64,000 nt of DNA, taken from Brevundimonas sp. SGAir0440 (lineage in GTDB: Bacteria > Pseudomonadota > Alphaproteobacteria > Caulobacterales > Caulobacteraceae). Position numbers and translations under genes: made by a program. Location of the stretch: NCBI RefSeq assembly GCF_005484585.1, contig NZ_CP039435.1, positions 1,302,001 to 1,366,000 of the forward strand, in the 5' to 3' direction. This document shows positions 7,291 through 16,842 of the stretch, piece by piece; the stretch's first letter is position 1, and each line of letters opens with the position of its first letter. Under the pieces are notes generated by a model. It did no database searches and was not told the DNA's origin. It worked only from the letters and a program-made list of their open reading frames with translations.

Positions 7291-8376
7291 ATGCACGCCC
7301 GGACGATCCGCGCCTGGACCTGGACGCACAAGTGGTCGAGCCTGATCTCGACCCTGTTCCTGCTGATGCTGTGCGTCACAGGACTGCCGCTGGTGTTCAG
7401 CCATGAGCTTAACGAGGCGCTGCTGCATGAGCCGTGGGCGCCGAAGAACCCGGGCCGACTGCTGACGCTGGATGAGGTGCTGGCCGCCGGTCTGGCCAAA
7501 CATCCGGGCGAGGTTCCGGCCTTCATGAGCTTCGACGAAGACCGGCCGGTGGTGAACGTCACCAGCCGCGCCCCTGACGCCCCGGCCGGCAAATACAGTT
7601 TCGAGCCCATCGATCAGACCAGCGGCGAGGGCGCGCCGCTGGTCGCCGGTCATCCGGTGATGGAGTTCCTGCTTCAGCTGCACACCGACATGTTCCTGGG
7701 GCTGCCGGGAATGCTGTTTCTGGGCGCGATGGGGCTGTTGCTGGTCGTGGCCGTAGTGTCGGGCGTGGTGCTGTATGCGCCCTTCATGCGTCGGCTGCCG
7801 TTCGGGACGGTGCGGGTCAAGAAGGCGGCGCGGACGCGGTGGCTGGACTATCACAATCTGCTGGGCGTGGTGACGGCCGCCTGGGTGTTGGTGGTGGGGC
7901 TGACGGGTGTGGTGAACACTCTGGCCACGCCCATCCTGGCCTATTGGAAAGAGACGGCGCTGAAGGAGTTGACCGTCGCCTACGATGCGCCGGCGCCCGC
8001 GCAGGGGCGGGCCTCGCTGGATGCGGCGGTGGAGCGGGCCAAGGCGGCGCTGCCGGGCATGAGCCTGCAGTTCGTGGCGTTTCCGGGAACCGACTATTCG
8101 ACCGACCACCACTATGCCGTCTTCTTCCACGGCGACACGCCGCTGACGACGCATATGACGACGCCGGCCCTGATCGACGCGCGGACGGGGGAACTGGCGG
8201 CGGTGGCGCCGATGCCTTGGTATGTGAAGACCCTGTCGCTGTCGCAGCCGCTGCATTTCGGCGACTATGGCGGGCTGGCGCTGAAGATCCTGTGGGCGCT
8301 CCTGGACATCGCCACCATCGTGATTTTGGGGTCCGGTCTTTATCTTTGGCTGGGCAAGGGGAGGCGGAAGGCGTGA
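7291..8376 (+). CDS. PepSY-associated membrane protein, likely iron/siderophore-linked reductase
   Basis: This 361-residue inner-membrane protein starts with RTIRAWTWTHKWSSLISTLFLLMLCVTGLPL, the hallmark first helix of PepSY_TM proteins. Further membrane segments lie near residues 130-155, 185-208 and 333-355, with periplasmic PepSY-like domains between them (conserved HTDMFLGLPG and WLDYHNLLG motifs). These proteins are often found beside ferric-siderophore receptors and are thought to help release or reduce iron after import; that function is inferred. The gene lies 13 bp after the receptor and overlaps the next small gene by GTGA. Confidence 0.85.
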   Translation: MHARTIRAWTWTHKWSSLISTLFLLMLCVTGLPLVFSHELNEALLHEPWAPKNPGRLLTLDEVLAAGLAKHPGEVPAFMSFDEDRPVVNVTSRAPDAPAGKYSFEPIDQTSGEGAPLVAGHPVMEFLLQLHTDMFLGLPGMLFLGAMGLLLVVAVVSGVVLYAPFMRRLPFGTVRVKKAARTRWLDYHNLLGVVTAAWVLVVGLTGVVNTLATPILAYWKETALKELTVAYDAPAPAQGRASLDAAVERAKAALPGMSLQFVAFPGTDYSTDHHYAVFFHGDTPLTTHMTTPALIDARTGELAAVAPMPWYVKTLSLSQPLHFGDYGGLALKILWALLDIATIVILGSGLYLWLGKGRRKA

Positions 8377-8570
8377 GCCGTCGCCGTCACAACCCGAGGG
8401 ATCTGAGCCTGTGGGCCATCTTCCGCGCGCCCATCTCCCTGTTCGCGCTCAGCCTGATCGGGCTGGTGGGCGCGCTGTTGCAGGATGGGGTGTGGGACTG
8501 GGCCTTTGCGGCCTTGCTGGCCACGCCGATCCTGGCGACCGGCTGGGCCGTCGTCAGATCGAGAAGCTGA
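8373..8570 (+). CDS. 65-residue membrane protein of the iron-uptake operon
   Basis: This small gene starts with GTG at 8373, overlapping the PepSY gene stop (GTGA). It encodes a basic N-terminus ([14 protein letters not shown]) followed by two hydrophobic segments, about residues 20-37 and 42-58, and ends RSRS. Small two-helix proteins of this kind often close receptor/PepSY operons, but I cannot name the family with certainty. Its 3' end overlaps the end of erpA on the other strand by 17 bp. Confidence 0.7.
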   Translation: MSRRRHNPRDLSLWAIFRAPISLFALSLIGLVGALLQDGVWDWAFAALLATPILATGWAVVRSRS

Positions 8571-8940
8571 CGCCGCAGCCGCAGCTGGATGCGGCGTTCG
8601 GGTTCCTGACCACGAACTGGGCGCCGGCCAGTTCATCGACATAGGCGATCTCGGAGTTCTTCAGGAAGGGAACCGAGACGGGGTCGATCAAGGCGGTCTG
8701 GCCGTCGGCCTGGATGCGCAGATCGTCGTCCTCGGCCGTCTCGACCAGTTCGAACCGATACTGGAAGCCCGAGCAGCCGCCGCCGTCCACCGCGACGCGC
8801 AGCATCAGGGTCTTGCCCTCGGCCGCGCCCAGCTTGGCCAGTCGCTTGGCGGCGCTGGCGGCCAGGACGATGCCTTCCGGCGCGCGCGTGGCGACGGTGA
8901 AGGCGGGTGTGGACGGTTCTGTGGATTGGACGGTGCTCAC
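8554..8940 (-). CDS. erpA: Iron-sulfur cluster insertion protein ErpA (A-type carrier)
   Basis: The protein is 128 residues with the HesB/IscA fold. [15 protein letters not shown] carries Cys56, and SCGCGVSF near the C-terminus carries Cys120 and Cys122, the three cluster ligands of A-type carriers. The family passes [4Fe-4S] clusters to target enzymes such as IspH, which is encoded 7 kb away. A roughly 20-residue N-terminal extension precedes the domain. It diverges from dgt. Assignment as ErpA rather than IscA/SufA is likely but cannot be settled by sequence alone. Confidence 0.85.
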   Translation of the reverse strand: MSTVQSTEPSTPAFTVATRAPEGIVLAASAAKRLAKLGAAEGKTLMLRVAVDGGGCSGFQYRFELVETAEDDDLRIQADGQTALIDPVSVPFLKNSEIAYVDELAGAQFVVRNPNAASSCGCGVSFSI

Positions 8941-9021
8941 GGCTGTCTATATGAGGCGGGCAGGGCCGTTCGCAAAGGCCCCCCGCATCAAAGCAGCCTC
9001 AAAGTTGATGACTTGAGCCAC

Positions 9022-10203
9022 ATGGACCTCGCTTCCTACGCCGAGCGCGCCGACCTGACCCAGGGCCGCCGCGTTTTCGAGCCCGCCAGCCGCACGCGCA
9101 CCGCCTTTGCGCGGGACCGTGACCGCATCATCCATGCAACGGCGTTTCGGCGGCTGAAGGAGAAAACGCAGGTCTTCGTAGCGCATGAGGGCGATCACTA
9201 CCGCACCCGCCTGACCCATTCTCTGGAAGTGGCGCAGATCGCCCGGTCGTTGGCCCATGCGCTGAGGCTGGACGACGACCTGGCCGAGACCATCGCCCTG
9301 GCCCACGACCTGGGCCATCCGCCCTTCGCCCACGCCGGCGAGGACGAGCTGGTGGTGCAGATGCGCGACTACGGCGGGTTCGACCACAACGTCCAGAGCT
9401 TCCGCGTCGTGACCGAGCTGGAGAACCGCTATCCGCAGTTCGACGGGCTGAACCTGAGCTGGGAGACGGTCGAGGGCGTCATCAAGCACAACGGCCCGGT
9501 ATCGCACCGCCTGGACGAGCCGGCCTGGTCGGTCGTGCGCCCCTATGCGGCCGGCGGCGAGGCCGGGTGGGACCTGCGGCTGGGGACGTTCGCCTCGCTG
9601 GAGGCCCAGTGTGCGGCCATCGCCGACGACATCGCCTATAACAATCACGACGTTGACGACGGGGTGCAGGCGGGTCTGATCACCCTGCGCGATCTGGATC
9701 AGGTGCCGCTGATCGGCCCGATGTTGGCCGAGGTGCGCAGCGAATATCCCGACATCGACGATCGGATGCTGCGCATTGAGGCGGTGCGGCGGATGATCGG
9801 CGTCATGGTCGAGGACGTACTGGCCGAGACGGGGCGGCGGCTGGAGGAAGACCGGATCGTCACGACCGAGGACGTGCGGATGGCCAGGCGCACGATGGTG
9901 GATTTTTCGCACGCCATGCACGTCGATCTGGCGGTGCTGAGGAAGTTCCTGTTCGAGCGGATGTATCGCCACTACCGCGTCAACCGAACCCGCAGTCAGG
10001 CGCGGCGCGTGCTGTCGCAACTGTTCGAACTGTTCATGGCCGAGCCGGAGGTGATGCCGCCGGAGTGGGGCGAACCGGCCATGACCCCGGACAAGACGCA
10101 GCGGGCGCGCGCCGTGTGCGACTATATCGCCGGCATGACCGACCGTTACGCCATAGAAGTGCACCAGAAGCTGTTCAGCCTCGACCTCGCCCTCGATCTG
10201 TGA
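9022..10203 (+). CDS. dgt: Deoxyguanosinetriphosphate triphosphohydrolase-like protein
   Basis: The protein is 393 residues with an HD-domain phosphohydrolase core. [29 protein letters not shown] is the family's conserved N-terminal stretch, then [10 protein letters not shown], and [14 protein letters not shown] supplies the HD metal pair. Dgt-type enzymes cleave dNTPs to the nucleoside and triphosphate, so a role in dNTP balance is expected. The ATG at 9022 places this block at residue ~24, as in relatives; the longer open frame upstream is antisense to erpA and is not used. It is followed by a 76-bp gap and the SPOR gene. Confidence 0.9.
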   Translation: MDLASYAERADLTQGRRVFEPASRTRTAFARDRDRIIHATAFRRLKEKTQVFVAHEGDHYRTRLTHSLEVAQIARSLAHALRLDDDLAETIALAHDLGHPPFAHAGEDELVVQMRDYGGFDHNVQSFRVVTELENRYPQFDGLNLSWETVEGVIKHNGPVSHRLDEPAWSVVRPYAAGGEAGWDLRLGTFASLEAQCAAIADDIAYNNHDVDDGVQAGLITLRDLDQVPLIGPMLAEVRSEYPDIDDRMLRIEAVRRMIGVMVEDVLAETGRRLEEDRIVTTEDVRMARRTMVDFSHAMHVDLAVLRKFLFERMYRHYRVNRTRSQARRVLSQLFELFMAEPEVMPPEWGEPAMTPDKTQRARAVCDYIAGMTDRYAIEVHQKLFSLDLALDL

Positions 10204-10279
10204 TTCGAAACATGCACGCGGGGGCGTAGAGTGATCGTTCGGCGCGCCGATTCGCGCCGACAGACGGCGGAGCGCGACC

Positions 10280-11056
10280 ATGTCCTTTGAAGACGACAAC
10301 AAACCCGGCCGGGGCGCCTATACGCCGCCGACCGACGACGACCTGCCGTTCCGCCGCAACAGCTATGATCCGCGCAGCGGCCGCAATGTCGGTTCCGGCG
10401 GGGGCAAGGCGCCGCCCGTGACGCTGATCATCAGCGCGGTGGTCCTGCTGCTGCTGATCGTGGCGGTGATCTTCTTCTATCGGTCCGGCATGCGCGCCTC
10501 CACCGACGCGCCGCCGGCCGTTGGTCAGCCCGTCGGCGAGATGAAGACCGCCGCGCCTATCGACGCCCAGCCGATCGACCCGGCCGAGGGCGTGCGCGTC
10601 TATCGCGACGAGACCGAGACGACCGATGCGCCGGTAACCTTCACGCCGCCGCCCGAGGCGCCCCAGCCGCGTCCGGCCGCGCCGCCGACCGCCGCACCGA
10701 CCGGACAGGGTCTGCCGCCCGCCAATACGGCGACGCCGGCCGCACCTGCGCCGCGTCCGACGACTCCGACTGCGCCCGTCGCTGCACCGGCGACCAAGGC
10801 TCCGGTCGCGGCCGGCGGGTCGGCCTCGGTCCAGATCGGCGCCTTCTCCTCGACCGAGATCGCGGACCGCGAGTACGCCGCGGTCGCCGGCCGTTTCGGC
10901 GCGTACGCCTCGGGCGCTGAAAAGCGGGTGACCGAAGTGACCTCGTCCAGCGGATCGACCCTGTACCGAACGGCCTTCTCGGGCCTGTCGCGCGAACGGG
11001 CGGTGGCCTTCTGCAATGCGCTGAAGGCGGCGGGCCGGGACTGCATCGTCCGGTGA
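10280..11056 (+). CDS. SPOR-domain membrane protein
   Basis: The 258-residue protein has a cytoplasmic N-terminus of about 48 residues, one membrane helix (VTLIISAVVLLLLIVAVIFFY), a long Pro/Ala-rich periplasmic linker, and a C-terminal SPOR domain. That domain begins at SASVQIGAFSSTEIADREYAAV and ends GRDCIVR. SPOR domains bind denuded peptidoglycan at division sites, so an envelope or division role is inferred. Its stop overlaps the GTG start of nagZ, which tightens the link to peptidoglycan turnover. Confidence 0.88.
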   Translation: MSFEDDNKPGRGAYTPPTDDDLPFRRNSYDPRSGRNVGSGGGKAPPVTLIISAVVLLLLIVAVIFFYRSGMRASTDAPPAVGQPVGEMKTAAPIDAQPIDPAEGVRVYRDETETTDAPVTFTPPPEAPQPRPAAPPTAAPTGQGLPPANTATPAAPAPRPTTPTAPVAAPATKAPVAAGGSASVQIGAFSSTEIADREYAAVAGRFGAYASGAEKRVTEVTSSSGSTLYRTAFSGLSRERAVAFCNALKAAGRDCIVR

Positions 11057-12102
11057 CGTCCGCCGCCATCTATGGCTGTCTGGGACATCGGCTGACGGAG
11101 GACGAAAAGGCCTTCTTCGCCGAGGTCCGACCCTGGGGCTTCATCCTGTTCCGGCGCAATATCGACACGCCGGAACAGGTGCGGGCCCTGACGGACGAAC
11201 TGCGGGCGTCCATCGGCGATCCCCAGGCGCCGATCCTGATCGACCAGGAAGGCGGTCGGGTCCAGCGGATGGGGCCGCCCCACTGGCCCAAATACCCGCC
11301 GGGCGCCGCCTATCTGAAGGCGACGAACGAGCTGGCTCAGGCGCGTGAGCTGACGCGACTGGGCGCACGTCTGATGGCGCATGATCTGCGCGAGGTCGGG
11401 GTGACCGTCGATCTGTTGCCGGTGCTGGACGTGCCGGCGCCCGGCGCCCACGACATCATCGGCGACCGCGCCTATGGCCTCGATCCCGAGACCGTCGCCG
11501 TGCTGGGCCGGGCGGCGGCGGAAGGGCTGCTGGCAGGCGGGGTCTTGCCCTGCATCAAACATATGCCGGGGCATGGCCGAGCCTTCGCCGATAGCCATAA
11601 AGACCTGCCGACGGTCCATGCCGATTTCGAGACTATGGACAGCTGGGACTTCGCGCCGTTCAAGGCGATGTCGGATATGCCATTGGCGATGACGGCGCAC
11701 ATCGTCTTCACTGCCCTAGACAAGAAGCGGCCGGCGACCCAGTCCAAGAAGGCTGTTCGCATGATGCGCGAGCATCTGGGCTTCTCCGGCCTGATCATGA
11801 CCGATGACCTGTCGATGCAGGCGCTGAGCGGCGACCTGGGCGAGCGGGCGCATCAGTCGCTGAAGGCAGGGTGCGACGTGGTGCTGCACTGCAATGGCGA
11901 CATGGCCGAAATGAAGGACGTGGCCGAGGCGACTGGCAAGCTGAAGGGCGGCGCGCGCCGCCGGGCGGAAGCCGCGCTGGCCCGGATCGTGCGGACGCCC
12001 GAACCGCTGGATCCCGTCGCGGGACACGATCGCTTCTTCAAGGCCATGGGCGGCCGCATGGACGCCGCCAAGGGACCGGACGTGGGTGAGGCGCAGGCCT
12101 AA
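11053..12102 (+). CDS. nagZ: Beta-N-acetylhexosaminidase NagZ
   Basis: The 349-residue protein is a glycoside hydrolase family 3 member. ILIDQEGGRVQRM is the substrate-binding loop. CIKHMPGHGRAFADSHKDLP near residue 168 is the NagZ hallmark with its mobile His, and LIMTDDLSMQAL carries the catalytic Asp. NagZ removes GlcNAc from cytoplasmic anhydromuropeptides during cell-wall recycling. The GTG start at 11053 overlaps the SPOR gene stop (GTGA). scpA starts 6 bp after its stop, so SPOR-nagZ-scpA-scpB look like one operon. Confidence 0.92.
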   Translation: MTSAAIYGCLGHRLTEDEKAFFAEVRPWGFILFRRNIDTPEQVRALTDELRASIGDPQAPILIDQEGGRVQRMGPPHWPKYPPGAAYLKATNELAQARELTRLGARLMAHDLREVGVTVDLLPVLDVPAPGAHDIIGDRAYGLDPETVAVLGRAAAEGLLAGGVLPCIKHMPGHGRAFADSHKDLPTVHADFETMDSWDFAPFKAMSDMPLAMTAHIVFTALDKKRPATQSKKAVRMMREHLGFSGLIMTDDLSMQALSGDLGERAHQSLKAGCDVVLHCNGDMAEMKDVAEATGKLKGGARRRAEAALARIVRTPEPLDPVAGHDRFFKAMGGRMDAAKGPDVGEAQA

Positions 12103-12108
12103 GGACCT

Positions 12109-12927
12109 ATGACGGAGTCGTTCCAGCCCAATCTGGATTTCAACGCCGAGGAGGTCGAGGAGCGCGAGGCCTTCGTCGTCGATCTGGAAGGCTATGAGGG
12201 ACCGCTGCACGTCCTGCTGGCCCTGGCGCGAAACCAGAAGGTCGATCTGCTGAAGCTGTCGATCACCCAGCTGGCGGAACAGTATCTGGCTTTCGTGCAC
12301 GAGGCGCGGCGGCGCAACTTCGCCCTGGCGGCGGACTATCTGGTGATGGCGTCGTGGCTGGCCTATCTGAAGTCACGGCTGCTGCTGCCGCGCACCGACA
12401 AGGGCAAGGCCGAGGAGCCGCCGGCTGAGGAAATGGCCGCCGCCTTGGCGTTCCGGCTGCAGAAGCTGGAAGCGATGCGAAAGGCCGTCGAACAGCTGAT
12501 GGCTAGGCCCCAGCTGAAGCGCGACGTCTTCACGCGGGGCGACCCCGAGGCGACGGTGATCGTGCCGTCGGATCGTATCGACGCCAGCCTGTACGAACTG
12601 ATGAGCGCCTATGTGGTGCAGCGACGGCGCGAGGAGGCCCGGCGCTACGCCCCCGGCCAGCGGGTCGAGGCCTTTCCGCTGGAAGCCGCGCGCGACTGGC
12701 TGCGCGAGATCATGCCGAAGCTGGCGGACTGGACGCCGCTGGAAAAGGTCGCGCCCCATCGTGAGGATGAGGAGGGGCCCAGCCAGGCCAGCTTTACGGC
12801 CTCGACCCTGTCGGCCAGTTTGGAGCTGGTGAAGGAGGGGGCGATGGATATCCGGCAGAGCGAGGCGTTCGCAGACCTGTATCTGAAGCGGCGCGGACCG
12901 GGCCAGCCGCTGGAGCTGACGCCGTGA
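12109..12927 (+). CDS. scpA: Segregation and condensation protein A
   Basis: The 272-residue ScpA kleisin starts with an acidic leader, then FVVDLEGYEGPLHVLLALARNQKVDLLKLSITQLAEQYL, the conserved N-terminal block that contacts SMC. The winged-helix C-terminal half ends with the DIRQSEAFADLYLKRRG segment. ScpA bridges the heads of the Smc dimer and helps to compact and segregate chromosomes. The neighbour scpB begins inside its stop codon (GTGA at 12924-12927), so the pair is translationally coupled. Confidence 0.93.
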   Translation: MTESFQPNLDFNAEEVEEREAFVVDLEGYEGPLHVLLALARNQKVDLLKLSITQLAEQYLAFVHEARRRNFALAADYLVMASWLAYLKSRLLLPRTDKGKAEEPPAEEMAAALAFRLQKLEAMRKAVEQLMARPQLKRDVFTRGDPEATVIVPSDRIDASLYELMSAYVVQRRREEARRYAPGQRVEAFPLEAARDWLREIMPKLADWTPLEKVAPHREDEEGPSQASFTASTLSASLELVKEGAMDIRQSEAFADLYLKRRGPGQPLELTP

Positions 12928-13595
12928 GCGACCTCGCCTTCCAGCCCGACGAGGCCGAGATCGAGCGGCGAGTCGAAGCCCTGCTGTTCGCCGCCGCCGG
13001 GCCGTTGACGGCGGCCGAGATCGCCGCGCGCCTGCCCGAGAATTGCAATGTCGCCCGCGCCATATCGGGTCTGCGCGCCCGCTATGAGGGGCGGGGGGTC
13101 GAGCTGGAGTGCGTCGCCGACCGCTGGCGCTTTCGCACCGCGCCGGACCTGGCCTTCATGATGACGCAGGAGCGCGAGGAGCCGCGCCGTCTGTCCAAGG
13201 CCGCGCTGGAGACGCTGGCGATCATCGCCTATCACCAGCCCGTCACCCGCGCCGAGATCGAGAGCGTGCGCGGCGTCAGCATCTCCAAGGGCACGCTGGA
13301 CCTGCTGCTGGAGATGGGTTTCGTGCGGCTGCGCGGACGCAGGCGCACGCCGGGTCGGCCCGTCACCTATGCGACCACCGACCGGTTCCTGGAGCATTTC
13401 GGCCTTGCGACCCTGTACGACCTGCCAGGCGTGCAGGAGATGAAGGCGGCGGGCCTGCTGGACCTGTCGCTGCCGGTCGGATTCGAGGTGCCCGACCCCA
13501 GCCGCGCGTCGGAGGCCGACGACGAGGACGGCACCCTGCCGCTGGACGACGAGGCGCCCGAGTTTGCGCAGGACTTCGTCGGCGAACGAGGCTGA
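12924..13595 (+). CDS. scpB: Segregation and condensation protein B
   Basis: The 223-residue protein carries tandem winged helices. Conserved features are RRVEALLFAAAGPLTAAEIAARL near the N-terminus and ALETLAIIAYHQPVTRAEIESVRGVSISKGTLDLLLEMGFV, the ScpB signature. The C-terminal ~40 residues are acidic and variable. ScpB dimers bind ScpA in the Smc complex. It starts with GTG, coupled to scpA. I see no tatABC genes after it, although they follow scpB in some relatives from memory; a histidine kinase follows 51 bp later. Confidence 0.92.
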   Translation: MSDLAFQPDEAEIERRVEALLFAAAGPLTAAEIAARLPENCNVARAISGLRARYEGRGVELECVADRWRFRTAPDLAFMMTQEREEPRRLSKAALETLAIIAYHQPVTRAEIESVRGVSISKGTLDLLLEMGFVRLRGRRRTPGRPVTYATTDRFLEHFGLATLYDLPGVQEMKAAGLLDLSLPVGFEVPDPSRASEADDEDGTLPLDDEAPEFAQDFVGERG

Positions 13596-13646
13596 CCCAG
13601 CGTGATGTTCACGCCGTCTTAGTCTGCGCGCCGTAAGCCAGACCGT

Positions 13647-15257
13647 ATGAGTGGCGTGACATCGAAGACGGGTTGGCGGGCGTGGAGCACGTTCAGGATC
13701 GCAATGATCCTGATGCTGTCGTCCATCGTCGGAATGGCCGGAGTTCTGGCCATCGTCAGTCGCGGCATCGACGCCCACCAGGCCAGCAAGGAAGAAGGTC
13801 TGGTGCGGCTGCGTCTGACGCGCGCGCTGGAGACCATTGGCGAAAACCTGACCACCGCTTCGGTCTGGGACGAGGCCGTCGATCGGATGACGGCGGGCGA
13901 TGTGGCCTGGTACGACCGCAACTTCGGCGCCTTCTACGCCGCCCAGCACAAGCATCAGTTCACCCTCGGCTATGACGGGACCGGGCGGCTGTTTCGCATC
14001 AGCACCCTGGGCCGACCGGCCGAGCCGCAGATCGGCCAGCCTTTCGGTCAGGCGGCCCGGCCGCTGATCGACGCGCTCCGGATTGAGGCCGCCGGGCGCG
14101 ACCGATCGGTCACGGCGGATGCCGGGGTGCGTCTGAAGGCGGCGTTCGTTCGCGTCGGCGACGACGTCTATGTGCTGGGGGCCTCGACCGTGGTGAGGCA
14201 TACGGCGGGCGGATCGACGCCGGCGTCCGATCCGGTGGTCGCGTCATTCAAGCCGTTCGCCGGCGAGCTGGAGCCGTTGAAGACGAGGCTGGCGCTGGAT
14301 CGGATTCATTTCCAGCCCGGCGAGGCGGAGCCGCCCAAAGGCATGGTCGGCGTCGATGTGGGCGATGTCGGCGGCGCCCTGTTGGGCCGAGTTGTCTGGG
14401 CGCCGGAAAAGCCCGGCTATCAGATCCTGACCAAGGCCGGGCCGCTGCTGCTGCTGCTCTTCATCGTGCTGCTGATCGGCACGGGGTCGCTGCTGTGGAA
14501 CACGACGGCGGACGTGCGGCGCCTCAAGGCCTCCGAGGTCGCCCTGTCGGCGGCGCTGGAGCGGGCCGAGGCGGCGAACCGGGCCAAGACGCGGTTCCTG
14601 TCCAACGTCAGTCACGAACTGCGCACGCCCCTGAACGGGGTTCTGGGCATGGCCGAGATCATCGGGGCCGATCTGGTGACGCCGCAGCAGCGCGAGCGGC
14701 TGGAAATCCTGAAGGCGTCGGGACGTCAGCAACTGAGGCTGGTCGAGGAGTTGCTCGATGTCGTGCGGCTGCGCGACGGGGCGGTGGCGCTGGAGACACG
14801 GCCATTCCGGCCCGACAACCTGTTGCGGCGGGTCGCCAACGACTTCCGGGGCGCGGCCGAGGCGAAGGGGCTGAAGATTTCGGTCGAGGCGGCTGAGGGC
14901 GAATGGCTGGGCGACCCGGTCCACGTCGAAAAGCTGATGGCGGCGCTGACGGACAATGCGGTGCGGTTCACGCGCACCGGCGGCGTGATGCTGCGCGCGG
15001 TCGCGCGCGCGGGCGCGGGCCTGGCGTTGGAGGTCGAGGACACGGGGCCGGGCATGGAGCCGGGGGAGGCGGCGCGCCTGTTTGAGGCCTTCACCCAGGG
15101 CGATGAAAGCGCGACGCGCACCGCCGAAGGGCTGGGGCTGGGATTGACGGCGGCGCACGGTCTGGCGGCCCTGATGGGCGGCAAGATCGAGATCGTCACC
15201 GCGCCCGGCGCCGGCAGCACCTTCCGCGTCGTCTTGCCTTTGGAGGCGGTCGTCTAG
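13647..15257 (+). CDS. Membrane sensor histidine kinase with CHASE4-like domain
   Basis: The 536-residue protein has a first membrane helix at about residues 17-38 and a periplasmic domain whose [11 protein letters not shown]...[10 protein letters not shown] block resembles CHASE4. A second helix lies at about 264-285, followed by a coiled linker, HisKA ([21 protein letters not shown], phospho-acceptor His323) and a HATPase_c domain (DNAVRF, DTGPGM, GLGLGL). There is no receiver domain, and no response regulator gene lies nearby, so the partner is elsewhere. The signal is unknown. Its TAG stop shares the CTAG at 15254-15257 with the ispH stop on the other strand. Confidence 0.88.
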   Translation: MSGVTSKTGWRAWSTFRIAMILMLSSIVGMAGVLAIVSRGIDAHQASKEEGLVRLRLTRALETIGENLTTASVWDEAVDRMTAGDVAWYDRNFGAFYAAQHKHQFTLGYDGTGRLFRISTLGRPAEPQIGQPFGQAARPLIDALRIEAAGRDRSVTADAGVRLKAAFVRVGDDVYVLGASTVVRHTAGGSTPASDPVVASFKPFAGELEPLKTRLALDRIHFQPGEAEPPKGMVGVDVGDVGGALLGRVVWAPEKPGYQILTKAGPLLLLLFIVLLIGTGSLLWNTTADVRRLKASEVALSAALERAEAANRAKTRFLSNVSHELRTPLNGVLGMAEIIGADLVTPQQRERLEILKASGRQQLRLVEELLDVVRLRDGAVALETRPFRPDNLLRRVANDFRGAAEAKGLKISVEAAEGEWLGDPVHVEKLMAALTDNAVRFTRTGGVMLRAVARAGAGLALEVEDTGPGMEPGEAARLFEAFTQGDESATRTAEGLGLGLTAAHGLAALMGGKIEIVTAPGAGSTFRVVLPLEAVV

Positions 15258-16225
15258 GCCGTCAGCAGGCGCGGCAGTTTGAAGGTGACGGTTTCGCGGG
15301 CGCCGTCGTCTTCGGTCACGGTGGCGTCGAAGCGCGTCCGGATGGCGTCGACCAGGGCCTCGATCAGCGGCTCGGGCGCCGAGGCGCCGGCGGTGACGCC
15401 GACGGTGTTCACGCCGGCGAACCATGACCAGTCCACCTGGGACGCATCGTCCACCAGATAGGCGGCCGGAGCGCCGGCGCGCATCGCGACTTCGACCAGG
15501 CGCACCGAATTGGATGAGTTCTTGGATCCGACGACCAGCACGAGGTCGCAGCCCTCGCCCAACGCCTTCACCGCATCCTGACGATTGGTGGTGGCGTAGC
15601 AGATGTCTTCCTTGTGCGGATCGGGCAATTCGGGGAAGCGGCGCTTCAGCACCTTCAGGATGCCCGCCGTGTCGTCCACCGACAGGGTGGTCTGGGTGGC
15701 GTAGGCCAAGGGCGCGTCGCCGGGGCGTTCGAACGATTCGGCGTCGGCCTCGGTCTCGACCAGGGTGATGGCGCCGGGCGGCAACTGGCCCAGGGTGCCG
15801 ACGACCTCGGGGTGGCCCGCGTGGCCGATCAGGATGATGTGGCGGCCGGCCGCATGGTGACGCTCGGCCTCGACGTGCACCTTCGACACCAGGGGGCAGG
15901 TCGCGTCTAAAAAGACCAGTTCACGCGCCCGCGCCGTCGCCGGCACCGACTTGGGCACCCCGTGGGCCGAGAAGACGACCGGCCGGTCGTCGGGGCATTC
16001 GTCCAGTTCCTTGACGAACACGGCGCCCATGGCCTTCAGCCGCTCGACCACATGTTTGTTGTGGACGATCTCGTGGCGCACATAGACGGGGGCGCCGAAC
16101 TTTTCGATCGCGCGCTCGACGATCTGGATCGCGCGATCGACCCCGGCGCAAAAGCCCCGCGGGGTGGCCAACCGCACCGAAAGCGGGCGAAGCGGAGCGT
16201 TGGGGACAGGAGCATGCGCATTCAT
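15254..16225 (-). CDS. ispH: 4-hydroxy-3-methylbut-2-enyl diphosphate reductase
   Basis: The 323-residue IspH (LytB) has the three cluster-binding cysteines in [13 protein letters not shown] (Cys26), [13 protein letters not shown], and [13 protein letters not shown], plus conserved [12 protein letters not shown] and GSKNSSNS. It catalyses the last step of the MEP isoprenoid pathway using a [4Fe-4S] cluster, making IPP and DMAPP. The length is normal. It converges with the histidine kinase gene and diverges from the ATP synthase operon. Confidence 0.95.
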   Translation of the reverse strand: MNAHAPVPNAPLRPLSVRLATPRGFCAGVDRAIQIVERAIEKFGAPVYVRHEIVHNKHVVERLKAMGAVFVKELDECPDDRPVVFSAHGVPKSVPATARARELVFLDATCPLVSKVHVEAERHHAAGRHIILIGHAGHPEVVGTLGQLPPGAITLVETEADAESFERPGDAPLAYATQTTLSVDDTAGILKVLKRRFPELPDPHKEDICYATTNRQDAVKALGEGCDLVLVVGSKNSSNSVRLVEVAMRAGAPAAYLVDDASQVDWSWFAGVNTVGVTAGASAPEPLIEALVDAIRTRFDATVTEDDGARETVTFKLPRLLTA

Positions 16226-16382
16226 GGCGGCGAACCTAGTCGTTTGCGGCGCTGACCGCCATCGGAGCCGATGGGCGGATGCGACGGATTCTGTCGCCCG
16301 CAGCAGCGGCGCATCGTCACGGCGGGCGGGCGCGAATGGAAAGTCGATATTCTACAATGCCTTAGCGCATGATCACGACGCC

Positions 16383-16411
16383 TTGACCTGTAGGCCGCTC
16401 ACGATTAGTTT
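16383..16411 (+). promoter_or_regulatory. Candidate promoter for the atp F0 operon
   Basis: TTGACC at 16383-16388 and TAGTTT at 16406-16411 are spaced by 17 bp and lie about 65 bp upstream of atpI. The -35 is a good match to the alphaproteobacterial housekeeping consensus and the -10 is weak. The rest of the 250-bp gap between ispH and atpI shows nothing else I can assign. Confidence 0.35.
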
Positions 16412-16476
16412 CCGCGCCGAATTCAGACCCGTCCGGACGCACCGTCTGGACGCCGAACGCACAGGTCCTATCCCCC

Positions 16477-16836
16477 ATGTCGGAATCGCGCGAAGAGGCG
16501 ATCAAACGCCTCCAAGACAGCGCATCCGCATTGGAGGCGCGGACCACGGCGGAGAAATCCGCCGAACTGACCGGCCAACAGGTGTCGGGTCAGGCCTACA
16601 AGATCATCGCCGAACTTCTCGGCGGCGTCTTCGTGGGACTGGCGTTCGGAGCGATCGCGGACTGGGCCCTCGGGACCCGTCCGTGGGGTTTGATCGGCGG
16701 GGTCCTTCTGGGCTTCGCCTTGTCGATTTACATGGCGCGTCGCACAGCCAACCGGCTGATGGCGCAGGCCAAGGCGCAAGGGACGACGGCTCCGGCCGAG
16801 CCCTACGTCGAGGCCGACGAAGACGGGGAACGATAG
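16477..16836 (+). CDS. atpI: ATP synthase protein I (AtpI)
   Basis: The 119-residue protein has two membrane helices (about residues 45-65 and 70-90) with the conserved AYKIIAELLGGVFVGLAFGAIADWALGTRPWG region of AtpI/AtpZ proteins. The N-terminal ~40 residues form a charged helix. AtpI is thought to assist assembly of the c-ring or magnesium supply and is not part of the finished enzyme. It opens the F0 operon; atpB begins 6 bp after it. Confidence 0.88.
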   Translation: MSESREEAIKRLQDSASALEARTTAEKSAELTGQQVSGQAYKIIAELLGGVFVGLAFGAIADWALGTRPWGLIGGVLLGFALSIYMARRTANRLMAQAKAQGTTAPAEPYVEADEDGER

Positions 16837-16842
16837 GGCTTC

